Origin: Tropicimonas sp033101155
GTDB taxonomy: Bacteria > Pseudomonadota > Alphaproteobacteria > Rhodobacterales > Rhodobacteraceae
DNA: 64,000 nucleotides
Direction: 5' to 3'
Assembly (NCBI RefSeq): GCF_033101155.1
Contig: NZ_JAWMPX010000007.1
Location: 1 to 64,000 of the forward strand
The notes beneath the pieces are model-generated. The model had not been told where the DNA came from, ran no database searches, and saw nothing but the letters and a program-made list of their open reading frames with translations. Below, in pieces: positions 35,764-44,543 of this stretch; positions within the stretch are counted from its first letter, which is position 1; every line of letters starts with the position of its first letter. The translations under genes were made by a program, and so were the position numbers.

Positions 35764-37455
35764 ATGGCCGATATTCCCCCAGATTCCGCGAAATTGCGCC
35801 TGTCGCAAGCCGTCGCGCCTGTCTCCGCACGGCTGAGCCGGGCGGGGGGGCTTTCCGTGGGGGGCGGGCTGCTCTGGCTGCCGCAGGCGGGGCTGGTTGC
35901 ATGGCTTTTCGCCTCGCTGCTGGCCGGGACGACACGGGCCGGGGACGCCGCGCTGGCGGCGGCGGGCTTTGCGGTGCTCGGGGCCATGCGGGCAGCCATG
36001 CAGGCGCTCTCCGAGCGTTGGCTGGCGGAGGCGGCGGAGGCGGTCTTGGAGACAGAGCGAGCGCGTCTGTTGGCGCGCGAGAGCCGGCGCTCTCCCATGG
36101 CCGCGGGGCCAGGCTCGGGCGAGCTGGCCGCATTGGCGGGAGAGAAACTTGGCGCGCTGGAACCCTATATCCTGCGCTACCGGCCTGCCTTTCTGCGGGC
36201 TCGGTTGCTGCCGCTGGCGATCCTCGCAGTCGCGTTCTGGAAATCCTGGGTTGTGGCGACGATCCTGCTTATCGCCGGGCCGCTGATCCCGCTCTTCATG
36301 GCGCTGGTCGGCATGGCGGCGCAGGAGGCCTCCGAACGGCAGATGCAGGAGGTTGGCACGCTCAACGGCATGTTGCTGGAACGGTTGCAGGCGCTGGTCG
36401 ATATCCGTCTGCTCGATGCGGGCGCCCGTGTCGCGGCGGATTTCGAGACCCGTGCCGAGGCCTTGCGCGAGCGTACCATGGCGGTGCTGCGCGTGGCCTT
36501 CCTCTCCTCGACCGTGCTGGAGCTTTTTTCGGCGCTCGGGGTGGCGCTTGTTGCGGTCTATGTCGGTTTCGCGCTGCTCGGCACGCTTGGTTTCGGTGCC
36601 TGGGCATCGCCGCTCACGGCGGGCGAGGGTGTTTTCCTTCTGCTGCTCGCGCCGGAGTTTTTCCAGCCGCTCAGAGATCTCGCGGCGGCCTGGCATGACC
36701 GGGCTGCGGCGATGGCCGTGGCGAGCGAACTGGTCGCAGCCGAAGCGGAGGCGCCGGTGACGCTGCTGGGGCAGGGGGCGGCCGTCCCCGCCTTGGTGCC
36801 CGTGCCCGGTGCGCCGGCGATCTCGTTGCGCGGGGTGCAGGTGGATCTCGGTGCGCAAATACAGCTTTGTTTTCCCGATTTCGACATCGCGGCAGGCGAG
36901 AGCTGCGCCCTGACCGGGCCCAGCGGGCAGGGCAAGTCGACACTTCTGGCAGCGCTTGCCGGGCTGATCCCGGCACAGGGGCGGATCGAAATCGCGGGGC
37001 GCCTGCTCGACGAGACCAGTGCCGATGCCTGGCGGATGACGCTTGGCTGGGTGCCGCAACAGCCACATTTCTTCGCCGGCTCCCTGCGGGCCAATCTCCG
37101 GCTCGCCGCGCCGAAAGCCGGGGCGGCGGAAATCGACCGGGCGCTGCAACGCGCCCACGCCGAGGATATCGTCGCCCGGCTGCCGCGCGGGCTTGCAACG
37201 CGGGTGGGCGAGACCGGCGCCGGGCTCTCGGGCGGCGAGGCGCGGCGGCTGATGGTGGCCCGCGCGGCCCTTGGGCAGGCGCGGGTGGTGCTGGCCGACG
37301 AGCCGACCGCAAATCTTGACGCGGCAAGCGCCGCGGCGGTGACCGATGGCTTGCTGGCGCTGGCTGCGGCCGGGGCGACGCTGGTCGTGGCCACGCATGA
37401 TCCGGCGCTCGTGTCCCGGATGGCGCGCGAGATTCCGCTCGGGAGGGCCGCATGA
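35764..37455 (+). CDS. cydD: Cytochrome bd assembly ABC exporter subunit CydD
   Basis: 563 residues: six membrane helices (about 30-300) followed by an ABC ATPase. Walker A is GPSGQGKST near 385, the signature is LSGGEARRLMVARA near 490 and Walker B is VVLADEPT. CydDC exports glutathione and cysteine and is needed to assemble cytochrome bd in the periplasm. The cydC gene overlaps the stop by ATGA, and cydAB follow. The ATG at 35764 follows GGGAGGGTGC. The gene lies divergent to the Rrf2 regulator, with FNR- and NsrR-like sites in between. Confidence 0.93.
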   Translation: MADIPPDSAKLRLSQAVAPVSARLSRAGGLSVGGGLLWLPQAGLVAWLFASLLAGTTRAGDAALAAAGFAVLGAMRAAMQALSERWLAEAAEAVLETERARLLARESRRSPMAAGPGSGELAALAGEKLGALEPYILRYRPAFLRARLLPLAILAVAFWKSWVVATILLIAGPLIPLFMALVGMAAQEASERQMQEVGTLNGMLLERLQALVDIRLLDAGARVAADFETRAEALRERTMAVLRVAFLSSTVLELFSALGVALVAVYVGFALLGTLGFGAWASPLTAGEGVFLLLLAPEFFQPLRDLAAAWHDRAAAMAVASELVAAEAEAPVTLLGQGAAVPALVPVPGAPAISLRGVQVDLGAQIQLCFPDFDIAAGESCALTGPSGQGKSTLLAALAGLIPAQGRIEIAGRLLDETSADAWRMTLGWVPQQPHFFAGSLRANLRLAAPKAGAAEIDRALQRAHAEDIVARLPRGLATRVGETGAGLSGGEARRLMVARAALGQARVVLADEPTANLDAASAAAVTDGLLALAAAGATLVVATHDPALVSRMAREIPLGRAA

Positions 37456-39128
37456 GACCGCTGCTCCGCATCTTTGCGCTGATCTGGCGCGCCGAGCGCT
37501 GGTCGCTCCTGCGTGGCATCGCGCTCTCGATTGTCGTGTTGCTGATGGGGGTGGCCCTGCTTGGCCTGTCGGGTTGGTTCATCATCGCGGCCGGGGCAGC
37601 GGGGATCGCCGGGACCGGGGCGCTGTTCGATGTGTTTCGCCCCTCCGCCGGCGTGCGGTTCCTCGCGCTTGGACGAACGGCGGCGCGCTACGGCGAGAGG
37701 CTGCTCACGCATGACGCGACGCTCAAGGCGCTGTCGGCGCTGCGTGTGCGGCTGCTTGCCGGATTGTCTGCGGCGCCCTTCCCGGTGATGCAGCGCTTCC
37801 GGGGCGCGCAGGTCCTGAACCGGCTGACCTGCGATATCGACGCGCTGGACGGTGTCGCGCTGCGTCTGGTCATCCCGTTGCTCGCGGGCGGTGCGACCCT
37901 CGTTCTGGCGTGGGTGGCACTGGCGCTGCTTGTGGATCCGCGCGTTGCAGCCTGGTCCGTGCTGTCGCTGGTCACGGGCGGGGCGCTTGCGCTGGTGTGG
38001 TCCGCGCGGCGCTCTGCACGCCCCTCACGTCGCGCGGAAGCCGCCGCACAGGCCTTCCGAACCCGCACCATCGACCATTTGCGCGGCCGTGCCATGCTCG
38101 CCTTCGCCGGACAACTCGAAACCTCTTCGGCGCATGTGCGAGCTGCCGATATCCGCGCTCGGACCGACCGCCTCGCGCTTGCCCGGATCGAACGCCGCAG
38201 CGGCGCGGCGCTCTCTTTTACCGCGACGCTCGCCGCCGCCGGAGCACTCTTTCTCGGTGCCGAACTGGCCCGGGCGGGAACGATCTCCCCGGCGCTGGCC
38301 GCGCTTGGATTCTTCGCCACGCTGGCGCTGGCGGAGGTGATCGGTCCGCTGCGCCGGGCCATGAGCGAGCTGGGCGGTATGCGCGACGCCGCGCGGCGGG
38401 TGACACACTGGTTGCCCGAAGAGGCGCCGATCCGATCCGTCAACGCCGCGCCTTTGACTGGCGACGCCCTCTCGCTCTCCGACGTCTCGATCGCCAACGG
38501 CCCGGACGGACCGCCGCTGATCGAGGGGGTGAGTCTGGCGCTTGCGCCGGGTGAGATCCTCGCCCTGACCGGAGCGAGCGGTTCGGGCAAAACGACCCTG
38601 CTCAACAGCATCGCCGGCCTCTTGCCGTCTCGCGCGGGCGAGATCCGGATTGCCGGGCGGTCCCTTCCTGACTGGACCGAACCGGATCTGCGCGCCCATC
38701 TCGGGTATCTGCCACAGCGCGCGACGCTGATCGGCGGCACGATCGCCGAAAACCTGCGGCTCGGCGCGCCGATGGCGACAGAGGACGCGATGGAGACCGT
38801 GCTGGACGCCGTCGCCCTGCGCCCTGTCATTGCGACACTGGGTGGGTTGGAGGCTCGTCTCGGCGAAGGCGGCAGGGGGCTGTCTGGCGGCGAAACCCGA
38901 CGGTTGGTGTTGGCGCGAACGCTTCTGCGGCGGCCTGCGCTTCTGCTGCTCGACGAGCCGACCGAAGGGCTTGATCGCGACACCGCCCGCGCCGTGTTGG
39001 CCGGACTCCGGGCCCATTGTCCCGGGGCCGCAATTCTGCTCGCCGCGCACCGGGGCGTCGAGCGGGACTGGGCGGGGAAGGCGCTGTCACTGGATCGGGA
39101 GGTACGGAAAGAAATAGATATATTCTAA
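37452..39128 (+). CDS. cydC: Cytochrome bd assembly ABC exporter subunit CydC
   Basis: 558 residues: six membrane helices then an ATPase. Walker A is TGASGSGKTT near 375 and the signature is LSGGETRRLVLARTLLRRPALLLLDEPTEGLD. The CydC-typical loop RPSAGVRFLALGRTAARYGERL lies at about residues 62-83 and helps to separate it from CydD. CydC and CydD form a heterodimer. The start overlaps cydD by four bases. It ends about 117 bases before cydA, with a separate FNR-box promoter in the gap. Confidence 0.93.
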   Translation: MRPLLRIFALIWRAERWSLLRGIALSIVVLLMGVALLGLSGWFIIAAGAAGIAGTGALFDVFRPSAGVRFLALGRTAARYGERLLTHDATLKALSALRVRLLAGLSAAPFPVMQRFRGAQVLNRLTCDIDALDGVALRLVIPLLAGGATLVLAWVALALLVDPRVAAWSVLSLVTGGALALVWSARRSARPSRRAEAAAQAFRTRTIDHLRGRAMLAFAGQLETSSAHVRAADIRARTDRLALARIERRSGAALSFTATLAAAGALFLGAELARAGTISPALAALGFFATLALAEVIGPLRRAMSELGGMRDAARRVTHWLPEEAPIRSVNAAPLTGDALSLSDVSIANGPDGPPLIEGVSLALAPGEILALTGASGSGKTTLLNSIAGLLPSRAGEIRIAGRSLPDWTEPDLRAHLGYLPQRATLIGGTIAENLRLGAPMATEDAMETVLDAVALRPVIATLGGLEARLGEGGRGLSGGETRRLVLARTLLRRPALLLLDEPTEGLDRDTARAVLAGLRAHCPGAAILLAAHRGVERDWAGKALSLDREVRKEIDIF

Positions 39129-39141
39129 TTCCTCAATTCTC

Positions 39142-39155
39142 TTGATCTGTGTCAA
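39142..39155. promoter_or_regulatory. FNR/FnrL box upstream of cydA
   Basis: TTGAT-CTGT-GTCAA matches the FNR consensus TTGAT-N4-ATCAA at nine of ten positions. It lies 90 bases upstream of cydA, a normal place for an activator site. This suggests that cydABX is induced at low oxygen by an FnrL-type regulator. Confidence 0.7.
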
Positions 39156-39245
39156 AGTGTGACAGGTCGGGCCCGTGCAATAGCCAAAACAAAGCGGTAT
39201 CGCAAATATATCTTCGCCGCTTGTATCCCTGCACGGAGGCAATCA

Positions 39246-40859
39246 ATGGAACTCGATCTTGTGGAGTTGTCGCGACTGCAATTCGCGATGACGGCCATGT
39301 ATCACTTCCTCTTCGTCCCGCTCACGCTTGGTCTTTCGGTCATCGTAGCGATCATGGAGAGCGTCTATGTGATGACAAACCGCCCGATCTGGCGGCAGAT
39401 GACCAAATTCTGGGGCACGCTCTTCGGAATCAATTTCGCCATCGGCGTCGCCACGGGGATCACGATGGAGTTCCAGTTCGGCATGAACTGGTCCTATTAC
39501 AGCCACTACGTTGGCGATATCTTCGGTGCACCTTTGGCCATCGAAGGGCTCATGGCCTTCTTCATGGAAGCGACCTTCGTGGGCCTTTTCTTCTTCGGCT
39601 GGGACAAGTTGAGCAAGGTGCAGCACGTCACCGTGACATGGCTCGTGGCCATCGGCTCGAACTTCTCCGCGCTCTGGATCCTGATCGCCAATGGCTGGAT
39701 GCAGCATCCCGTCGGCGCCGAATTCAACCCTGTCTCGATGCGGATGGAAATGACCTCCTTCTTCGACGTCGTCTTCAACGAGACCGCGCAGGCGAAATTC
39801 GTGCACACGGTGTCTGCCGGATACGTGACGGCCGCCGTCTTCGTGCTCGGCGTTTCGGCGTGGTACCTGCTCAATGACCGCCATGCCGCGCTTGCCCGCC
39901 GCTCCATCGCGGTTGCCTGTTCCTTCGGCCTCGCCTCGGCGCTCTGCGTCGTCGTTCTGGGCGACGAGTCCGGCTACGCGGCGACCCACAGTCAGAAGAT
40001 GAAGCTCGCGGCCATCGAGGGCATGTGGCACACCGAACCCGCCCCCGCATCCTTCACGGCTGTCGGTTTCCCGGACATGGAGGCACGCGAGACGCATTAC
40101 GCGCTGCACATCCCCTGGATGATGGGTCTGATCGGCACACGCTCGCTGACGCAGGAGATCCCCGGCATTGCCGAACTGGTCGAGAATGCGGAAGCGCGCA
40201 TCAAATCCGGCATCATCGCTTATGACGCGCTGGAGAAAATCCGCGCCGCAAAGGGCGAGATGACACCGGAACTGACGGAACAGTTCGAGGCGCATTCCGC
40301 CGATCTCGGCTTTGCCTTCCTGCTCAAGCGCTACGTGGACGACCCGCGCGAAGCCACGGAGAAACAGATCGCGCTGGCGTCCAACGATACCGTGCCGACC
40401 GTCTGGCCGCTCTTCTGGGCCTTCCGCTTGATGGTGGGGCTCGGCTTCGGCTTCATCGGGCTGATGGCCTATTTTTTCTACCGCGCCAACTGGAAGGGCA
40501 TGACCTTCCCGCGGCCGGCGCTGCGGCTTGCGGTCTGGATCATCCCCGCACCGTGGATTGCCGCCGAGCTTGGCTGGTTCGTGGCCGAGTTCGGCCGCCA
40601 GCCATGGACGGTGGACGGGGTGCTGCCGACGGCGATGTCGGTGTCGCATCTCTCGATCGCGGATCTGCTGATCACGCTTGTCGGCTTCGTCGCCTTCTAC
40701 TCGGTGTTCTTCGTCATCGAGATGGGATTGATGCTGAAATACATCCGCAAGGGGCCGTATTTGGACGTCTCCGAGACGGAAGACTGGACCGCCCGCCACG
40801 AGCACCGTCTGCGTACGCATGACGGCAAGGTGCCCGGTGTCCAAACGCCTGCGGAGTAA
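39246..40859 (+). CDS. cydA: Cytochrome bd ubiquinol oxidase subunit I
   Basis: 537 residues with about nine membrane helices. CydA carries hemes b558, b595 and d and oxidises ubiquinol while reducing oxygen to water. Likely heme ligands are His20 (TAMYHFLF) and His187 (AKFVHTVSAGY), the counterparts of E. coli His19 and His186. The GRQPW motif sits near residue 450. The quinol-binding loop between helices 6 and 7 is of the long type (about residues 250-410). The ATG at 39246 follows GGAGGCAATCA. It is six bases from cydB. Confidence 0.97.
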   Translation: MELDLVELSRLQFAMTAMYHFLFVPLTLGLSVIVAIMESVYVMTNRPIWRQMTKFWGTLFGINFAIGVATGITMEFQFGMNWSYYSHYVGDIFGAPLAIEGLMAFFMEATFVGLFFFGWDKLSKVQHVTVTWLVAIGSNFSALWILIANGWMQHPVGAEFNPVSMRMEMTSFFDVVFNETAQAKFVHTVSAGYVTAAVFVLGVSAWYLLNDRHAALARRSIAVACSFGLASALCVVVLGDESGYAATHSQKMKLAAIEGMWHTEPAPASFTAVGFPDMEARETHYALHIPWMMGLIGTRSLTQEIPGIAELVENAEARIKSGIIAYDALEKIRAAKGEMTPELTEQFEAHSADLGFAFLLKRYVDDPREATEKQIALASNDTVPTVWPLFWAFRLMVGLGFGFIGLMAYFFYRANWKGMTFPRPALRLAVWIIPAPWIAAELGWFVAEFGRQPWTVDGVLPTAMSVSHLSIADLLITLVGFVAFYSVFFVIEMGLMLKYIRKGPYLDVSETEDWTARHEHRLRTHDGKVPGVQTPAE

Positions 40860-40865
40860 AGAGAC

Positions 40866-42029
40866 ATGATCCTTCACGAACTTCTTTCCTTTGAAATCCT
40901 GCGGGTGATCTGGTGGGCGCTGCTTGGCGTACTGCTGATCGGCTTCGCGCTCACGGATGGATTCGACCTTGGTGTCGGCGCGCTCCTGCCCTTCGTCGCC
41001 CGGACCGACCTTGAACGCCGGCAAGCGATCAACACGGTCGGCCCGGTCTGGGAAGGCAACCAGGTCTGGTTTATCCTCGGGGGGGGCGCGATCTTCGCCG
41101 CCTGGCCACCGCTCTACGCGGTCAGCTTCTCGGGCTTCTACCTTGCGATGTTCACCGTTCTGGCGGCGCTGATCCTGCGGCCGGTCGGGTTCAAATACCG
41201 CTCCAAGCGGCCCTCCGCCGCCTGGCGCAGCGGCTGGGACTGGGCGCTCTTCGTGGGCGGCGCGGTGCCGGCGCTGATCTTTGGTGTCGCGGTCGGCAAT
41301 GTACTGGTCGGCGTGCCGTTCCACCTCTCGCCGGAGCTGCTCTCGATCTATGACGGGCCGTTTTATGCCAAGTTCTTCGGGCTGCTGAACCCGTTCTCGT
41401 TGCTCGCCGGTCTCGTGTCGCTCTTTATGCTGCTCCAACATGGCGCAGCCTGGCTGGCGCTGAAGGCGGATGGCATGGTCGAGACCCGTGCCCGCCAAAT
41501 GGGCCCGCTCTTCGGCTATCTCGCCGCGGCGGGCTATGCCGCGGCCGGGCTCTGGCTGGCTTTCGGCATCGAGGGGTTCGCCTTCGCCGAGGCGCCGGTG
41601 CTGGACGGGCCGTCCAACCCGCTGCTCTCGGAAATCGTGAAGACGGATAGCTGGCTTGTCGCCTACGCCGCCCGTCCCTGGATCGCCATCGCGCCGCTGC
41701 TTGGCTTTGCGGGCATCCTGATGGCGGCGCGAACGCTGAACGGACATTCCGACGTGGCGCCGCTGCTCTGGTCCAAGCTCGGCATCTTCGGGGTGATTTC
41801 GAGCGTGGGCCTGACCATGTTCCCGTTCATCCTGCCCTCCTCGGTCGATGCGAACTCTTCGCTGACCGTCTGGGACAGCTCGTCATCGCACCTGACCCTG
41901 TTCGTGATGCTGATCTGCTCGGTGATCTTCGTGCCGCTGATCCTGGCCTACACGTCCTGGGTCTACTGGGTGCTCTGGGGCAAGGTCACCCAGGATGAAA
42001 TCGCCGACAATTCCGAATCCGTCTACTGA
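40866..42029 (+). CDS. cydB: Cytochrome bd ubiquinol oxidase subunit II
   Basis: 387 residues, eight membrane helices. The N-terminus LRVIWWALLGVLLIGFALTDGFDLGVGALLPF and GPVWEGNQVWFILGGGAIFAAWP are typical CydB. CydB supports CydA in binding the heme groups. It starts six bases after cydA with GTAAAGAG upstream. It is followed at 15 bases by cydX. Confidence 0.97.
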   Translation: MILHELLSFEILRVIWWALLGVLLIGFALTDGFDLGVGALLPFVARTDLERRQAINTVGPVWEGNQVWFILGGGAIFAAWPPLYAVSFSGFYLAMFTVLAALILRPVGFKYRSKRPSAAWRSGWDWALFVGGAVPALIFGVAVGNVLVGVPFHLSPELLSIYDGPFYAKFFGLLNPFSLLAGLVSLFMLLQHGAAWLALKADGMVETRARQMGPLFGYLAAAGYAAAGLWLAFGIEGFAFAEAPVLDGPSNPLLSEIVKTDSWLVAYAARPWIAIAPLLGFAGILMAARTLNGHSDVAPLLWSKLGIFGVISSVGLTMFPFILPSSVDANSSLTVWDSSSSHLTLFVMLICSVIFVPLILAYTSWVYWVLWGKVTQDEIADNSESVY

Positions 42030-42044
42030 AGAGAGGACATCCCA

Positions 42045-42155
42045 ATGTGGTATTTCGCCTGGCTCCTCGGCCTCCCGCTCGCTGCCCTTGTCGCCGTTCT
42101 CAACGCCATGTGGCTCGAGATGCAGGAAGACCGCGCATTGGCAGACGAGGGGTGA
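42045..42155 (+). CDS. cydX: Cytochrome bd small subunit CydX
   Basis: 36 residues: MWYFAWLLGLPLAALVAVLN, then AMWLEMQEDRALADEG. One membrane helix with the Trp-Tyr-Phe-Ala-Trp start and the Glu-Met-x-Glu-Asp end is the CydX/CbdX signature. CydX stabilises the hemes of cytochrome bd. GAGAGGACATCCCA is a strong ribosome-binding region, and the start is 15 bases after cydB. Such short genes are commonly missed. Confidence 0.9.
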   Translation: MWYFAWLLGLPLAALVAVLNAMWLEMQEDRALADEG

Positions 42156-42254
42156 CCGCAACGATCCAACACCACGTCTCATGGGCGCGTTCCCGGAACG
42201 AGATTGCCGGGCTTTCGCGCTGATCCCGTCCCGCAATGGGACATGATACAAGAC

Positions 42255-42285
42255 AGCCTGTCGCGATCGTCGCGGCAGGCTTTTT
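42255..42285 (+). terminator. Rho-independent terminator of cydABX
   Basis: AGCCTG-T-CGCG pairs with CGCG-G-CAGGCT around ATCGT, followed by TTTTT. It lies 100 bases after cydX. The intervening 42156-42254 shows no gene. Confidence 0.85.
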
Positions 42286-42392
42286 CACGCCCGGCGACAG
42301 CTTTGCGACATTCCGCAACAAGAGCGAAATCCGAACGTGGAACGTCACCGCCGGGCGGATGACATCTCGTCCGGTTCGCGCAACAAGTTCCG

Positions 42393-42608
42393 TCAGGGTG
42401 CCAGGTTGGCAACGAATTGCGGAATCTGTTCACGCGTAAGCCCGCGCTTTCCCAGTTCCACATCGGAGAGATTGATAAGTTTCTGCGCCAGCTTCGCCTG
42501 GCGTTGGGCCAATTGAAAAATAACCAGACCCTTCAGAACTGCACGAACCGGCGCAAGAAGCAGCGCGTTCCAGTTGGTCGGGACGTGGACAATGGACGTA
42601 TCAGACAT
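42393..42608 (-). CDS. DUF1127 family small protein
   Basis: 71 residues. The C-terminal 40 residues hold the DUF1127 motif: LINLSDVELGKRGLTREQIPQFV. Such small Arg/Lys-rich proteins are common in alphaproteobacteria, and some bind RNA and affect phosphate or nitrogen metabolism. The N-terminus (NWNALLLAPVRAVLKGLVIFQLAQ) is amphipathic. The gene is on the opposite strand to cydX. Upstream sequence to 42838 contains a possible -10 (GATAAT on the minus strand) and no further gene. Confidence 0.8.
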   Translation of the reverse strand: MSDTSIVHVPTNWNALLLAPVRAVLKGLVIFQLAQRQAKLAQKLINLSDVELGKRGLTREQIPQFVANLAP

Positions 42609-42838
42609 AAGGACACCGTTATGACAGCCTTCCTCCCCTTGGCATTGCGTAGGACATTATCACTGTTTGCGCTACCATTTACTTTGCATGGCGCTGCTGC
42701 GTCTGGCGAATAGCGCGCCTGACATGGGACGCCCCAAGGGCGTTCAGGGAATGTCCGATGCGCCCCCGGTTCGGTGGGGGGCGGGGAGAACTTCTTATCT
42801 TTTCAAAATGTTGAATCAGACTTGAGGCGGGGCTCGTG

Positions 42839-44044
42839 CTACTTCCTCGCCGCCTCAGCGGCTGGACGACCCGTCGAGACCAGCCGCGCCATGTCTCCCA
42901 GCCTCTCTTCAGCATGGCGGAAGAACATGGTGTAGCTCTCGCAGAAATAGTTGTGCCCCGGTTCTCCGTTCCGAGCCTTGGCAAAGCGGTGCTTGGGGCA
43001 CCCGCCGTGGCAGGCGAAGCGATAGTCGCACGCCTTGCATTGCTCTGTCAGAGTGGACGATTTCGCTTGTCCGAATTCTTCCTGACGCTCGGTCCACAGC
43101 ATGTCGCGCATCGGCGTCTCGGTGATCCGGCCGAGCCGGTATTCGGGATAGACGTAGTGATCGCAGGAATACAGGCTGCCGTCATGTTCCAGCGCCAGGC
43201 TGTCGCCGCAGGTTTCTGCAAACACGCATAATCCAGCCGGAGCGCCGACCCATTTGCCCAGCATCACGTCAAAATGCTGGACAAAAACCTCGCCGATATC
43301 ATTCCGGAACCAGGTGTCGAAGATATCGCAGAGGAATTTTCCATAGGCGCGCGGACTGACACTCCACTCCGTCACGCTGTTGCCCGGGTCCATATCGACC
43401 TGCGGCGCGCTCGCCAGACCGTCCGCTCCGTTGCGCTCCACGATCGGAATGAACTGCATGAATTCCATGCCCAACCCCTTGAGGAAGCGGTAGACTTCCT
43501 TGCCCTTGCCGCCATTGGCGCGGTGCACGGTTGTCAGCGAGTTATGCTCCACCTCGTGCCGCTGCAGGACCTCGAGGCCGCGCATCACCTTGTCGAAGGT
43601 CGGCTTTCCTTGCCGGTCGACCCGGTAGCGGTCATGGACTTTTTTCGGCCCGTCGATGCTGATCCCGACAAGGAACCCGGTGTCTCGAAGGAACGCACCC
43701 CAGTCGTCATCCAGCAGCATGCCGTTGGTCTGGAACGCATTGGTGAGCTTCGTCCCCGCGGGTGCGTACCGCGCCTGCAGATCCACGATTTTCCGGAAGT
43801 AATCCACGCCGAGCATGGTGGGTTCACCGCCCTGCCAGGCGAAATTGATCTCCGGCATTCCCGCCTCGAGCGAGGTCTCGATGACCTGTCGGACATAGCT
43901 ATCCAATATCTCATCGGACATCCGGAACTTTTTCTCGGAGGGGTAAAGCTTCTCTTTTTCAAGGTAGTAGCAGTACTTGCAGTCAATGTTACACCGCGGT
44001 CCGATGGGTTTTGTCATGATGTTGAAAGGGCGCGGATTGGTCAC
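42839..44044 (-). CDS. Anaerobic sulfatase-maturating enzyme (radical SAM, SPASM)
   Basis: 401 residues. The radical-SAM cluster motif is CNIDCKYCYY (Cys18, Cys22, Cys25). QGGEPT follows near residue 71. The C-terminal SPASM/Cys-rich region includes CAETCGD and CKACDYRFACHGGCPKHRF and would bind two auxiliary 4Fe-4S clusters. Enzymes of the anSME type convert a Cys or Ser in sulfatases to formylglycine. Both sulfatases at 48.7-51.7 kb have the matching C-x-P-S-R motif, so they are the likely clients. It is divergent from the IclR gene. Oxygen-independent chemistry is expected for this family; no oxygen-dependent FGE gene is seen here. Confidence 0.93.
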   Translation of the reverse strand: MTNPRPFNIMTKPIGPRCNIDCKYCYYLEKEKLYPSEKKFRMSDEILDSYVRQVIETSLEAGMPEINFAWQGGEPTMLGVDYFRKIVDLQARYAPAGTKLTNAFQTNGMLLDDDWGAFLRDTGFLVGISIDGPKKVHDRYRVDRQGKPTFDKVMRGLEVLQRHEVEHNSLTTVHRANGGKGKEVYRFLKGLGMEFMQFIPIVERNGADGLASAPQVDMDPGNSVTEWSVSPRAYGKFLCDIFDTWFRNDIGEVFVQHFDVMLGKWVGAPAGLCVFAETCGDSLALEHDGSLYSCDHYVYPEYRLGRITETPMRDMLWTERQEEFGQAKSSTLTEQCKACDYRFACHGGCPKHRFAKARNGEPGHNYFCESYTMFFRHAEERLGDMARLVSTGRPAAEAARK

Positions 44045-44541
44045 GGGAGGGGGATCTCACTGCAAGGCACCTTCCGGGACAGGACGAACCGGCAAAGGGG
44101 CGATTTCAGCACCTGTCATATCTTAGCAGAGGAATCCGGTAAACCGGGGAAAGGGCATAACCCATCTTGGCCCCCGCGCAGATCGAGGGAGCGGACCTGT
44201 TCTGGAGCAGCGTCCTGGCTTTTGCTTGGCGGCCTCCATTGTCGTGATCCAAACCGCCGCCGGGCAAGCCGCGAGACGTGACCTCGGACCCGATGCGCAG
44301 CGCCGTGTCGCCAAACCAGACCATCGCGCCGCCCTCGTCTTTCCGTTCAAGCCAACCGTTGTACTGGAACTGATGCGATCGACCTGAAGAAGGGTAGGCC
44401 GGCCCGATTGGCGCCGTGGGCGGTTCTCCTGGAGAGGCTGGTGTTTCCCTGAGGGCAAAGACTTCACTTGACAGAATCTCCAAAAACGCTCACGGTCAAA
44501 ATACCAATAATGAAATTCATACAACCAAATATGGAATATTC
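44045..44541. other. 497-base divergent intergenic region (anSME / IclR)
   Basis: No gene can be supported. An open frame on the minus strand (44106-44483) contains a stretch resembling real protein (GWLERKDEGGAMVWFG) but no family is recognised and it has no clear ribosome-binding site; it may be a decayed gene. Promoters for both flanking genes must lie here, and palindromes ATGAAATTCAT (44510) and ATGGAATATTCAT (44531) sit at the IclR side. Confidence 0.35.
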
Positions 44542-44543
44542 AT
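44510..44543. promoter_or_regulatory. Candidate IclR operator, two palindromes
   Basis: ATGAAATTCAT (44510-44520) is a perfect inverted repeat and ATGGAATATTCAT (44531-44543) is nearly so, spaced 21 bases centre to centre, about two helical turns. The second covers the IclR start codon. The half-site G-A-A/T-T-C recalls IclR operators. Autoregulation is inferred. Confidence 0.4.

Noticed and set aside
39243..41747. 834-residue minus-strand frame opposite cydA and cydB
   Set aside because: Antisense to two well-identified genes, rich in Arg/His/Asp/Gln as expected of a shadow; no motif.
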